From an uncultured Opitutia bacterium (lineage in GTDB: Bacteria > Verrucomicrobiota > Verrucomicrobiia > Opitutales > Opitutaceae), in NCBI GenBank assembly GCA_903859715.1, contig CAIONS010000017.1:1-38414 (forward strand): a DNA stretch of 38,414 bases. The letters are read 5' to 3'. The notes beneath the pieces were generated by a model that had not been told where the DNA came from, did not search any database, and saw only the letters and a list, made by a program, of their open reading frames with translations. The position numbers and the translations under genes are program-made. Shown here piece after piece: positions 8,321 to 15,708 of the stretch. Every line of letters begins with the position of its first letter. The stretch's first letter is position 1.

Positions 8321-8863
8321 TCACTCCGGCCCCATGCAGTCCGCCAAAACCGTCCGCCAGAGTTCCGCTTCCCCAGTTACGCCGTGCTCCCGAAGCTGCG
8401 CCTCGATCATCGCCAGCGACGGCTCCTCGATCTGATGCCGGGGATCGCCCGGCAGTTCCGGTCGCACTGCCCGCGCCAGCGCCCAGCAGGCCCACGCCCG
8501 CCAGCGGCGCTGCTCGCGGCGCGGGGCGTTCATCCGGCCGGCGTAATGCTGAAAATGCACCCGCGGATTGCCGATAAAGACCCCCGGCGGGGTTTGCGCA
8601 ATGAGCCAGGCCATCGCCGCATACGGCAGCGGCCAGCCCTGCAGGACCGGTTCGTCACCCCGGAGATCGGCGCCCAGCGCCCGGTCGAGGCAGAGCAGCG
8701 AGCGCGCGGCGAAGCCCCGCGTCCACAACACCTGACCGTATTCGAGACAGGCGAAATAAAAATCGGCCCCGCGCTCATCCTCCCGGAAGCGGTGCAGGGC
8801 ACGCCAGTCGAGCCCGACGCGCAGCGCGGGAAGATACGGACAAGGCGGCAGCACGGTGGCCAT
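8321..8863 (-). CDS. Conserved-looking hypothetical protein
   Basis: About 180 residues, rich in Arg, Trp and Ala, predicted soluble and helical. It shows a central YFACLEYGQVLW segment and the C-terminal pattern LREHGVTGEAELWRTVLADC. I recognise no domain or catalytic motif. The frame opens at 8947, but that start lies inside the 153-bp palindromic element and the first 28 residues look non-coding. ATG at 8863 is preferred, though neither start has a clear ribosome binding site. The strong third-position GC bias of the frame supports coding. It is same-strand with the sugar-acid operon but separated from it by a repeat, so a joint role is not supported. Confidence 0.6.
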   Translation of the reverse strand: MATVLPPCPYLPALRVGLDWRALHRFREDERGADFYFACLEYGQVLWTRGFAARSLLCLDRALGADLRGDEPVLQGWPLPYAAMAWLIAQTPPGVFIGNPRVHFQHYAGRMNAPRREQRRWRAWACWALARAVRPELPGDPRHQIEEPSLAMIEAQLREHGVTGEAELWRTVLADCMGPE

Positions 8864-8942
8864 GGGCCGGTTGGTGGCGGGGAACGCACCGGGCGTCAAT
8901 CCCGGGCCCAGATTGGGCCCGTAACACTGCCCCACCACTCCC

Positions 8943-9095
8943 GTCATCCTGAGCGAAGCCGAAGGATCGCTGTGAACCGTACCGGTGATTCCACCTTTGA
9001 TCCCGACACCCCAGCAACGTCGTGGGAGTGTCTGTGACTGAAAGCGGGCTTGATAGAAATAATAACAGAGATCCTTCGACTTCGCTCAGGATGAC
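8943..9095. repeat. 153-bp palindromic element, family B copy 1
   Basis: Terminal inverted repeats of 26 bp: gtcatcctgagcgaagccga at the left and its complement at 9070-9095, with one mismatch. Copy 2, of exactly the same length, is at 13509-13661. The interior shares patches such as the nearby gggagtgtctgt/ggagtgtctgtt. The termini resemble those of family A. The element has no coding capacity. Confidence 0.9.
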
Positions 9096-9119
9096 GAGGG
9101 GGGTTGAGCTACTCTTCGC

Positions 9120-9845
9120 TTGGCGCGCGCGCCTGTTTCGTGGACAACACCCGCACTGAATCCGCCCGCTCCAGCCTCCCCTCCTTCCCCCGACCCAACG
9201 GTGCATGGCATCCCCGGCGGGATCCGGCTGCTGCTGTGGCCGCTGGCGATCCTGGTGCGGTGGTGGGGCATGACGCTGCGGTTTGAGACGCCGCCCCAGG
9301 ATGTGATCAACTACACCCGGCGCGACGTGCCGGTCGCGATGATCCTGTGGCACAACCGGCTGTTCCTCGCGACGGAGATCTACCGGCGCTACCGCCGGCC
9401 GCGTCCGCTCTACGCGCTCATCAGTGCCAGCAAGGATGGGGCGTGGCTCGTGGCGTTTTTCGAGATGGTGGGCGGCATGCGGGCCGCCCGCGGTTCCAGC
9501 AGCCGTTTGGGCCGCGAGGCCGTCAGCGCCCTCCTCGATGTGCAGCGTGCCGGCCACGACATCGGCATCACTCCCGACGGCCCGCGCGGGCCCTGCTACG
9601 ACTTCAAGCCGGGCGCCGTCATCGTGCCGCGCCGCACGGGCGCGCCGCTGCTGCTCGTCGGCGGGGAGTTCACCGCGGCGTGGCGGCTGAACAGCTGGGA
9701 CCGCTTTTATCTGCCCCTGCCCTTTTCCCGCGTGAAGATGCGCTGTGAAGTAATCGAAAACGACCAGTTGACGGACCGGGATGCGGCGGCCGCCCTGATT
9801 CAGACGCGGCTGCGCGCGATCAACCCGGACCGGACGGAGCGTTGA
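9120..9845 (+). CDS. DUF374/LPLAT-family lysophospholipid acyltransferase
   Basis: Up to 241 residues. It has a hydrophobic segment near residues 34-46 (IRLLLWPLAILV) that probably anchors it to the inner membrane. The acyltransferase signature is WHNRLF (HN replacing HX4D as in DUF374 members), followed by SASKDG, a GGMRAARGSSSR stretch and TPDGPRGP. DUF374 proteins are related to lipid A and phospholipid acyltransferases, but the acceptor is uncertain. The start is unclear: TTG at 9120 gives a proline-rich leader, while an in-frame GTG at 9201 starts just before the conserved part. No convincing Shine-Dalgarno was seen for either. The gene is monocistronic, flanked by palindromic repeats on both sides. 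Confidence 0.85.
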   Translation: MARAPVSWTTPALNPPAPASPPSPDPTVHGIPGGIRLLLWPLAILVRWWGMTLRFETPPQDVINYTRRDVPVAMILWHNRLFLATEIYRRYRRPRPLYALISASKDGAWLVAFFEMVGGMRAARGSSSRLGREAVSALLDVQRAGHDIGITPDGPRGPCYDFKPGAVIVPRRTGAPLLLVGGEFTAAWRLNSWDRFYLPLPFSRVKMRCEVIENDQLTDRDAAAALIQTRLRAINPDRTER

Positions 9846-9886
9846 AGCGCCAAGAGGCGAAAGTTCTCAGCTGGAGTCGGACGATT

Positions 9887-9984
9887 GAGGGTGGAACGCG
9901 TTGCCCCAACGCGTTGTTTGGCTCCTCGCACGACTAAACTCTGGCGGAGCCGATCAGCGCGTTGGGGACAACACGCTCCATCTT
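9887..9984. repeat. Large imperfect inverted repeat
   Basis: The left half (gggtggaacgcgttgcccca) and the right half (cgcgttggggacaacacgct, near 9957-9976) are inverted copies, extended by ggctcct/cggagcc. It lies between the convergent acyltransferase and CBM-like genes, where it could serve as a bidirectional transcription stop. There is no T-run typical of intrinsic terminators. Confidence 0.75.
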
Positions 9985-10031
9985 ACAGCCGCAAGGCCAC
10001 CCTTCGCGCCTTTGCGCTTCACCCAACCCGC

Positions 10032-10397
10032 TCAGAACACCGGCGTGAACACCACGCTGGTGCCGGAGGGCGTCTTGTAATCCTCGCCCGTGCTCCAGAC
10101 CTCGTCGTTGATGAGGAACTTGAACACAAACGGGCGCGCCGACTCGCCGAGGACGAGCGTCCAGCGGTCATCGGCGACGCATTCCATGAGGAGGCCTTTT
10201 TCCCAGCTGAGGCCGGGACCTTCGCCGCGGACATGGAGCGTGTTGCCGAACCCGACATCGAGGTGGGCGGAGAGGGTGGTGACAGCTGACTTGGGCGCGG
10301 TCTTTTTGACCGCGGGAACGACCGGGGCCTTGCGGGCGGCCGGCTTGGCTTTCTTGGCCGGGGCGGGCGTCTTGGAGGTTTTGGATGATTTTTTCAT
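10032..10397 (-). CDS. Small protein with basic H1-like tail and glycogen/starch-binding-like domain
   Basis: A 121-residue protein in two parts. Residues 1-40 are Lys/Ala/Pro-rich (KKAKPAARKAP, VKKTAPKSA), resembling histone H1-like tails. Residues about 41-121 look like a CBM20/CBM48-type beta-sandwich: LHVRGEGPGLSWEKG, then WTLVLGE, FKFLINDEVWSTGEDY and a final VVFTPVF. Conserved Trp residues at LSW and EVW would be carbohydrate contacts. Such domains bind alpha-glucans, so a role in glycogen metabolism or granule association is possible. The basic tail could contact nucleic acid or polyphosphate. Both functions are inference from resemblance. The gene is upstream of tRNA-Ala on the same strand, convergent with the acyltransferase, and not part of an obvious operon. 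Confidence 0.7.
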   Translation of the reverse strand: MKKSSKTSKTPAPAKKAKPAARKAPVVPAVKKTAPKSAVTTLSAHLDVGFGNTLHVRGEGPGLSWEKGLLMECVADDRWTLVLGESARPFVFKFLINDEVWSTGEDYKTPSGTSVVFTPVF

Positions 10398-10562
10398 GGC
10401 ATTTCCGGGTTACCGGGAATTTCCGGCACGTTGTTTCACCCCTTGAAAATAGCAACTACGAGGCCAAATCGCGCGATATGCCAATATTTACCCGGGCGTA
10501 ACCCGGGGAAACCCACCGGCACCCACGCTTCGGCGGGCAATTTCCGGCCCTAGCCGGGAAAT

Positions 10563-10638
10563 TGGTGGAGCAGATCGGGATCAAACCGACGACCTCGTCG
10601 TTGCGAACGACGCGCTCTATCAACTGAGCTACTGCCCC
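10563..10638 (-). tRNA. tRNA-Ala (anticodon CGC) with A19-U56
   Basis: A 76-nt cloverleaf on the minus strand. The acceptor GGGGCAG/CTGCTCC contains the G3:U70 wobble that marks alanine tRNAs, followed by A and an encoded CCA. The anticodon stem CGTCG/CGACG carries loop TTCGCAA, giving CGC, which reads GCG codons. The D loop reads AGTTGATA, giving G18-A19. The T loop reads TTTGATC, giving U56. The normally invariant G19-C56 pair is thus replaced by A19-U56. Confidence 0.93.
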
Positions 10639-10721
10639 GAAAGGGAGGGGAGGTTTTGCGCAATCGCCCGGCGCGAGTAAACACCAATTTTCCGGCCTCT
10701 TCCGGAACGGGGCCCTATTTA

Positions 10722-10780
10722 TGTGGGGCGGGTGCCCTCACCCGCCTTCGTTCCAGCGGGGTGAGGGCACCCCGCCTACA
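10722..10780. repeat. Short inverted repeat
   Basis: Arms around gggtgccctcaccc and gggtgagggcacccc form a palindrome of about 59 bp with a small loop. The same gggtgccctcaccc motif occurs as a short palindrome at 4251-4268. It lies between the PIN/TRAM gene stop and tRNA-Ala. Confidence 0.75.
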
Positions 10781-10817
10781 TCAGACTCCTCAGCCAGAGC
10801 CGAAAACAGGCCCTATC

Positions 10818-11825
10818 CTACGGGGCCGCGGTCAGCAGCTTGGCAAAGATCATCTTCCCGCCCGCGGTCGGCAGGATGCTGATGATCTCGGCGCTGACCC
10901 GGCGGCCCAGGTACGCCCGCGAGGAGTTGACGACGACCATGGAGCCGTCCTCCAAGAATCCCACGGTCTGCCCTTCGTCCTTGCCGGCTTTCACAAGTTC
11001 GACCTCGACGGTCTCACCCAGCATGAATTCAGGCCGCAGCGAGCGGGCCAGCTCGTTCAGGTTCAGCCAGGGCACGCCCTGAAACTCGGCCATCTTCGCC
11101 AGGTTGTAATCGGTCGTGAGCAGTTTCGCGCGCATGGTCTGCGCGAGGAAGACGAGCTTGGCCTCCACATCCTCCTGTTTCGTGACTTCGCTCTCCGAGA
11201 TGCGGATATCCAGCCGCTTGATGCGGCGGAGCTCATTGAGGATCTCCAGGCCATGCCGGCCGCGCGCCTGCTTGTGGGGATCGCCCGAGTCGGCCACGGC
11301 CTGAAGCTCGTTGAGCACGAAGCGCGGGATGATCAGCGCCGCGTTCAGAAACCCGGCCTCGCACACCCGCGCGATGCGGCCGTCGATCAGCACGCTCGTG
11401 TCCACGACGACCAGCGGCACCTCGACGTCATGCGGCACGAACCGCACGTAGGGAATCACGAGGTTGAACTCGTCCTTCCCGCGCAGCACGATGACCGTGC
11501 AAAGGTAGGTGGAGATGATGAACAGCCCCAGCTGCGACAAATAGATGATCTGTGGCTCGCCGAACCGGAACAGGGGCGAGGTGCTGATGAAGTACGCGAT
11601 GAGCGTGCCCATGCCCAGGCCGAAGGTGATGGCGGACAGCCCGCGCAGTGAAAACCCCTTGAGCAGGACATCCACCAGGATGACCAGCGCGCCCAGCAGC
11701 AGGCCGATCATCACGGCCAGACGCCGGTGGGAGTCCCATTCCTCGATCGCATAGCACACCAGCCATCCGCACGCGCCGCACAGCACGAAGAAGACCGAGC
11801 GGATGGCGATGAGGGTTTTGTTCAT
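10818..11825 (-). CDS. PIN/TRAM domain integral membrane protein (YacL-like)
   Basis: A 335-residue protein. The N-terminal 130 residues hold about four transmembrane helices (for example IRSVFFVLCGACGWLVCYAI and LAVMIGLLLGALVILVDVLL). A PIN nuclease-fold domain follows (VVVDTSVLIDGRI, then FVLNELQAVAD and a late LLTTDYNL), carrying the acidic residues expected for Mg-dependent RNase activity. A C-terminal TRAM domain follows (LGETVEVELVKAGKDEGQTVGFLEDGSMVVV). This is the conserved YacL/PIN-TRAM family of many bacteria. It is probably a membrane-tethered RNA-binding nuclease, with substrate unknown. A 38-codon membrane peptide gene lies 6 bp upstream on the same strand. Confidence 0.93.
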   Translation of the reverse strand: MNKTLIAIRSVFFVLCGACGWLVCYAIEEWDSHRRLAVMIGLLLGALVILVDVLLKGFSLRGLSAITFGLGMGTLIAYFISTSPLFRFGEPQIIYLSQLGLFIISTYLCTVIVLRGKDEFNLVIPYVRFVPHDVEVPLVVVDTSVLIDGRIARVCEAGFLNAALIIPRFVLNELQAVADSGDPHKQARGRHGLEILNELRRIKRLDIRISESEVTKQEDVEAKLVFLAQTMRAKLLTTDYNLAKMAEFQGVPWLNLNELARSLRPEFMLGETVEVELVKAGKDEGQTVGFLEDGSMVVVNSSRAYLGRRVSAEIISILPTAGGKMIFAKLLTAAP

Positions 11826-11831
11826 GGTCGG

Positions 11832-11948
11832 TTAGCGGCGGAAAAGATAGAAGAGCGCCAGCGGCATAAACGTGCCCACGGCCATGAGTACGAAAAGAAT
11901 CCGGATGGTGCGCTCGGCTTTTGCCTTTTCAGGAGTGTCCTCGTCCAT
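11832..11948 (-). CDS. 38-residue single-pass membrane peptide
   Basis: A short frame reading MDEDTPEKAKAERTIR, then a hydrophobic helix (ILFVLMAVGTFMPLALFYLF) and a final RR before TAA. The layout is one transmembrane segment with an acidic/basic N-terminus and a positive C-terminal end. It ends 6 bp before the ATG of the PIN/TRAM gene, so the two are probably co-transcribed. The neat charge and hydrophobic pattern and the spacing make it a credible gene; no family is recognised. It could be a small partner of the PIN/TRAM membrane protein. Confidence 0.6.
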   Translation of the reverse strand: MDEDTPEKAKAERTIRILFVLMAVGTFMPLALFYLFRR

Positions 11949-11979
11949 TTCAGTCCCAGCGCACCAAACCCCGCTCCGC

Positions 11980-12390
11980 ATGACAACGCAATACTGGCTG
12001 GTTAAATCGGAACCCGAGGCCTACGGATGGGCCGATCTCGTCCGCGACGGCCGCACCGCGTGGACCGGCGTCCGCAATTACCAGGCGCGCATCCATCTCA
12101 ACGCCATGCAGCGCGGCGACCGCGTGATGTTCTACGAGAGCGTCACCACCAAGGCCGTGGTCGGCCTCACCGAGGTGACCAAGACCGCCTTTCCCGACAC
12201 GACGGCCGACGAACCCGGCTGGGTCGCCGTCGAGCTCAAGGCCCTCACGCCGCTGGCCCGCCCCGTCACGCTCGCGGAAATCAAGGCCGATGCGTCGCTC
12301 GCCAAGGTCGCGCTCCTGCGCCAGAGCCGCCTGTCGGTGATGCCGCTGGCGCGCGCCGAATTTGAGCGCATCGTAAAGCTCGGGGGCTAA
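11980..12390 (+). CDS. EVE domain-containing protein
   Basis: A 136-residue EVE (PUA-like) protein. It starts MTTQYWLVKSEPEAYGW, the hallmark N-terminus, followed by WTGVRNYQARIHL, GDRVMFYES and the conserved TTKAVVGLTEV strand, ending with LLRQSRLSVMPL. EVE domains bind modified bases in DNA or RNA; the cellular role of stand-alone members is not settled. ATG 11980 is used because the family motif begins immediately; the frame is open further upstream but overlaps the divergent small-peptide region. It is divergent from the 38-aa peptide/PIN-TRAM pair with only 31 bp between starts, so promoters must overlap. It precedes tyrA by about 210 bp including an inverted repeat. Confidence 0.92.
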   Translation: MTTQYWLVKSEPEAYGWADLVRDGRTAWTGVRNYQARIHLNAMQRGDRVMFYESVTTKAVVGLTEVTKTAFPDTTADEPGWVAVELKALTPLARPVTLAEIKADASLAKVALLRQSRLSVMPLARAEFERIVKLGG

Positions 12391-12432
12391 GGTGCCGGCA
12401 TTGCTGGTCGGTAGGAGGCGCGGAGTGCGCGC

Positions 12433-12552
12433 GATTTCGGATTGCGGATACCGGAACCCGGATAGTCAGAAATGAGCGCGGCCGATAAATGACCGGCTCG
12501 GGAATTCCGCTCGCTCGAACTATCTGGTTTCCGGCATCCGCAATCCGAAATC
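12433..12552. repeat. Inverted repeat with 34-bp arms
   Basis: Arms 12433-12466 (gatttcggattgcggatacc...) and 12519-12552 (...catccgcaatccgaaatc) are inverted copies with a few mismatches. The 52-bp loop contains no recognisable motif. The repeat occupies the gap between the EVE gene and tyrA. Confidence 0.85.
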
Positions 12553-12601
12553 CCAAATCGCCGGGCTCGACACTCCCGGCCATTTGCCTTTCCAAGGAGC
12601 C

Positions 12602-13456
12602 GTGTCCGTCTCTCTCACCATCCTCGCACCCGGCCTGCTCGGCGGCTCCGTCGCCAAGGCGGCGCGGACCCGCGGTACTGCATCACGCATCGTGGTCTGG
12701 GCCCGCCGGGCGGAATCCCGGCTGAAGCTGCGTGACGAGCCGTGGTGCGACGCCGTCCCGGACACCGCCGAGGAGGCTGTGCGCGGCGCCCAACTCGTAG
12801 TGATCGCCGCGCCCGTCGACCGCATTGTACCGATCACCCAGCAGATCGCATCGCATCTCGCCCCCGGCGCGATCGTCACGGATGTCGGCAGCGTGAAAGG
12901 CGAGATCGCCCGGCTCGGCCACGCCACGCTGGGGGAACGCGCGCATTTCGTCGGCTCCCATCCCATGGCTGGCTCCGAAAAGACCGGCTGGGAACACGGC
13001 AGCTCCGACCTTTTTCTTCATCGCACCTGCTTCGTAACTCCCCTGCCCGGCAGCCATGAGCCGGCGGTGGAAGCCGTGGTGCGCTTCTGGCGCGATCTCG
13101 GCGGCGAACCCGTCACCGTCTCGCCCGACCAGCACGATGAGATCGTGGCCCACATCAGCCATCTGCCTCAGGTGCTCGCGTCGGCGCTCTGCGCCTTCCT
13201 GGCCAAGAAGGACCCGGCGTGGCGCAACTACGCCGGCGGCGGCCTGCGTGACACCACGCGGATCGCCGCGAGCGATCCCCAGCTCTGGCGCACCATCATC
13301 GAGCAGAACCGCGATGAAATCCTGCGCGCCCTGCGCCAGTACCAGGACGAGCTGCAGACCCTGCACGCTGCGATTTCCAACCGGGATTGGCCCGAGGTGA
13401 CCGCCCGGCTCGAGCGCGGCAAGGCCTACCGCGACCAGTTCCGCCCGCTGGCATGA
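12602..13456 (+). CDS. tyrA: Prephenate dehydrogenase
   Basis: A 284-residue TyrA-type enzyme that converts prephenate to 4-hydroxyphenylpyruvate in tyrosine synthesis. The NAD site is LAPGLLGGSVAKA near the N-terminus (Ala replaces the usual first Gly). Signature segments are DVGSVKG, SHPMAGSEKTGWEHGSSDLF, HISHLPQVLASAL and GGLRDTTRIAASDP, which together identify the family. The start is taken as GTG 12602, just before the Rossmann strand. An AAGGAG lies upstream with a very short 2-nt spacer. A TTG at 12584 would add six residues. No ACT domain is present. It heads a same-strand run with aroA, cmk and plsC after a repeat-filled gap. Confidence 0.93.
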   Translation: MSVSLTILAPGLLGGSVAKAARTRGTASRIVVWARRAESRLKLRDEPWCDAVPDTAEEAVRGAQLVVIAAPVDRIVPITQQIASHLAPGAIVTDVGSVKGEIARLGHATLGERAHFVGSHPMAGSEKTGWEHGSSDLFLHRTCFVTPLPGSHEPAVEAVVRFWRDLGGEPVTVSPDQHDEIVAHISHLPQVLASALCAFLAKKDPAWRNYAGGGLRDTTRIAASDPQLWRTIIEQNRDEILRALRQYQDELQTLHAAISNRDWPEVTARLERGKAYRDQFRPLA

Positions 13457-13508
13457 GGTAAAAGATGAAGCCGGGACGCCATCAAAAGGCCGCCCCCCTA
13501 TTTTGACC

Positions 13509-13661
13509 GTCATCCTGAGCGAAGCCGAAGGATCTCTGCTATCTCTATCGGCGATTCTGCGTTGGATTCAGACACTTGAGCGTCGTCACAGGAGTGTCTG
13601 TTGCCGCAAGTGGGCTAGAGGAAAATAATAAAAGAGATCCTTCGGCTTCGCTCAGGATGAC
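13509..13661. repeat. 153-bp palindromic element, family B copy 2
   Basis: Terminal inverted repeats of 26 bp are perfect: 13509-13534 (gtcatcctgagcgaagccga...) and 13636-13661. Length equals copy 1 at 8943-9095, while the interior has diverged. It lies between tyrA and aroA. Confidence 0.92.
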
Positions 13662-13744
13662 GAAAGAAAGGAATGGGAAAAAACCAGCCCACCCCAAATG
13701 CAGGCTGGAAGCCGGCGCACCTTTTCCCGACGCTGAGCCCCTCC

Positions 13745-15037
13745 ATGCCGCTGCCCGACTTGCTGCCCATCACTCCCTTCACGCGCCCCGTGCGTGGCGC
13801 GGTGACGCTGCCCGGTTCGAAGAGCCTCACGAACCGAGCGCTCCTGCTCGCCGCGCTGAGTGACCGGCCCGTGACCCTGACCGGGGCGCTGTTCAGCGAG
13901 GATACGCACCTGATGGCTGCGGCATTGCGGAGCATCGGCTTCACCGTGGAGGCCGATCCGTCAGCGCTCACGCTGCGCGTAGCCGGCCAGGACCGGGGCT
14001 TCACCGTTGGCAAAGCCGACCTGTCTGTCGGTCTCGCCGGCACCGCCGCGCGTTTTCTTACCGCCCTTTGCGCGGCGGCTCCCCGCGGCGTCTACCGCCT
14101 CGATGGCGTGCCGCAGATGCGGAAGCGTCCGATGAAGGGATTGATCGAAGCGCTGCGGCAGCTCGGCGCGGACATCCGCTGCCCGGGCGAGGAGGGATTT
14201 TTCCCGCTCGAGATCCACGCGCGGGGTCTGCGTGGCGGCACCGTGAGCCTCGATGCCAGTGAAAGCAGCCAGCTGCTGTCCGCCCTGCTGATGGTGGCGC
14301 CGCTGGCCGGCGGCCCCATCGAGGTGAATCTCACCGGCAATGTGCGTCGGACGTATGTCGACATGACGGTGCGCCTCATGGCGGAGTTTGGCCTTAAAAT
14401 TCCTGTCGAGTCCGACCCGGCGCGCTTCAGCCTGCTGCCGGCCCGTTATGTCGCTCCGGACCACTACCCGATCGAACCCGACGCCTCCGCCGCGAGTTAT
14501 TTCCTAGCGCTGCCCCTCGTGGCCGGCGGGACCCTCGCGCTGCCGGGATTGCGGCCGCCGGGCGCAGGCCTGCAAGGCGACTCAGCCTTTGCCGAGGTAC
14601 TCGCCCGCGTGCGTCGGCGGACAGTCGGGAGCCTGCTGAAGGAGGATTTCCACGAAATTTCCGACACATTCCTGACCCTTGCCGCCATCGCGCCGCTGCT
14701 CGCCGGGCCAACTCGCATCACCGGCATTGCGCATACGCGCAAGCAGGAGACCGACCGGGTGGCGGGCATGGCGCGCGAGTTGAAGAAACTCGGCCAGCAC
14801 GTCATCGAGACCGAAGATGCACTCGAAATCCACCCGCGCCCGCTGCTCACCGGCCAGGTCATTGAGACCTACCACGACCACCGGTTCGCCATGAGCTTCG
14901 GGATCCTCGGCTGCCATGACCTGCACCGCGACGGCCGGTCCTGGCTCTCGATCCGCGATCCCGGCTGCTGCGCCAAGACCTTTCCGCATTTTTTTGAGTT
15001 GCTGGAGGCGCTGCGCCAAAAATCGTTGTCCGCCTGA
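13745..15037 (+). CDS. aroA: 3-phosphoshikimate 1-carboxyvinyltransferase (EPSP synthase)
   Basis: A 430-residue enzyme, the normal length. It joins shikimate-3-phosphate and phosphoenolpyruvate on the way to chorismate. Visible motifs are LPGSKSLTNRALLLAAL at the N-terminus, the AGTAARFLTAL phosphate loop (Phe where Pro is common), DGVPQMRKRPM, DASESSQLLSALL and the late ETDRVAGMARELKKLG and DHRFAMSFGILG. ATG 13745 is chosen because it leads directly into the family N-terminus; the frame is open upstream into a repeat. The stop codon shares one base with the cmk start (TGATGG), indicating translational coupling. It acts in the cytoplasm. Confidence 0.96.
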   Translation: MPLPDLLPITPFTRPVRGAVTLPGSKSLTNRALLLAALSDRPVTLTGALFSEDTHLMAAALRSIGFTVEADPSALTLRVAGQDRGFTVGKADLSVGLAGTAARFLTALCAAAPRGVYRLDGVPQMRKRPMKGLIEALRQLGADIRCPGEEGFFPLEIHARGLRGGTVSLDASESSQLLSALLMVAPLAGGPIEVNLTGNVRRTYVDMTVRLMAEFGLKIPVESDPARFSLLPARYVAPDHYPIEPDASAASYFLALPLVAGGTLALPGLRPPGAGLQGDSAFAEVLARVRRRTVGSLLKEDFHEISDTFLTLAAIAPLLAGPTRITGIAHTRKQETDRVAGMARELKKLGQHVIETEDALEIHPRPLLTGQVIETYHDHRFAMSFGILGCHDLHRDGRSWLSIRDPGCCAKTFPHFFELLEALRQKSLSA

Positions 15038-15708
15038 TGGCCTCCACCCCCTTCATCATTGTCGCCATCGACGGCGGCGCGGCCTCGGGCAAGTCCTCCT
15101 CGTCGCGCACGCTGAGCGAGCGCTTCGATCTGCTGCACGTCGACACCGGCTCCTACTACCGCGCGCTCACGGCGGAATTGCTGCGGCTCGGCCTGAAGCC
15201 GGACAACCTGCCGGCCATCCTCGCCGCCCTGCCCGGCCTGCAGTTCGGTACGCGGCTCAACGGCCGCTCCGCCGAGATGGAGATCGGCGGCCGCGTGGCG
15301 GGCGAGGAAATCCGCAGCCGGGAGGTCAACGACCAGGTCTCACATTTTGCCGCCATCCCCGAGCTGCGCGCCGCCCTGCTCGCCTACCAGCGCGGCCTGG
15401 CCGGCGTGGCCCGCGAGCATCATTACCGCGGCCTCGTGATGGAAGGCCGGGACATCGGCTCCGTAATTTTTCCGCAAGCCGACCTGCGGTTTTTCCTATT
15501 TGCCGATGCCGGCGAACGCGAACGGCGCCGCGCCGGCCAGGGCCTGCAGGACCAGATCCGCGAGCGCGACCGCATCGATTCGTCGCGCAAGACCTCGCCC
15601 CTGACGTGTCCGCCGGGCGCGATCGCGATCGACACCACGCACGCCTCGCTCGACCAGGTCGTCGAGCAGATGGCCGCTGCGATTGCCGCCAAACTCGGCG
15701 CGTCATGA
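15037..15708 (+). CDS. cmk: (d)CMP kinase
   Basis: A 223-residue cytidylate kinase that phosphorylates CMP/dCMP with ATP. The P-loop is DGGAASGKSSSSRTL (residues about 9-23). DTGSYYRALT is the NMP-binding signature, with EGRDIGSVIFPQADLRFFL and the lid-like DAGERERRRAGQ. Length fits the family. It is coupled to aroA by a one-base overlap and to plsC by an ATGA overlap. The aroA-cmk grouping is widespread in bacteria. Rare Ser repeats in the P-loop (KSSSS) are a mild oddity that does not remove the Lys-Ser pair. Confidence 0.95.
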   Translation: MASTPFIIVAIDGGAASGKSSSSRTLSERFDLLHVDTGSYYRALTAELLRLGLKPDNLPAILAALPGLQFGTRLNGRSAEMEIGGRVAGEEIRSREVNDQVSHFAAIPELRAALLAYQRGLAGVAREHHYRGLVMEGRDIGSVIFPQADLRFFLFADAGERERRRAGQGLQDQIRERDRIDSSRKTSPLTCPPGAIAIDTTHASLDQVVEQMAAAIAAKLGAS

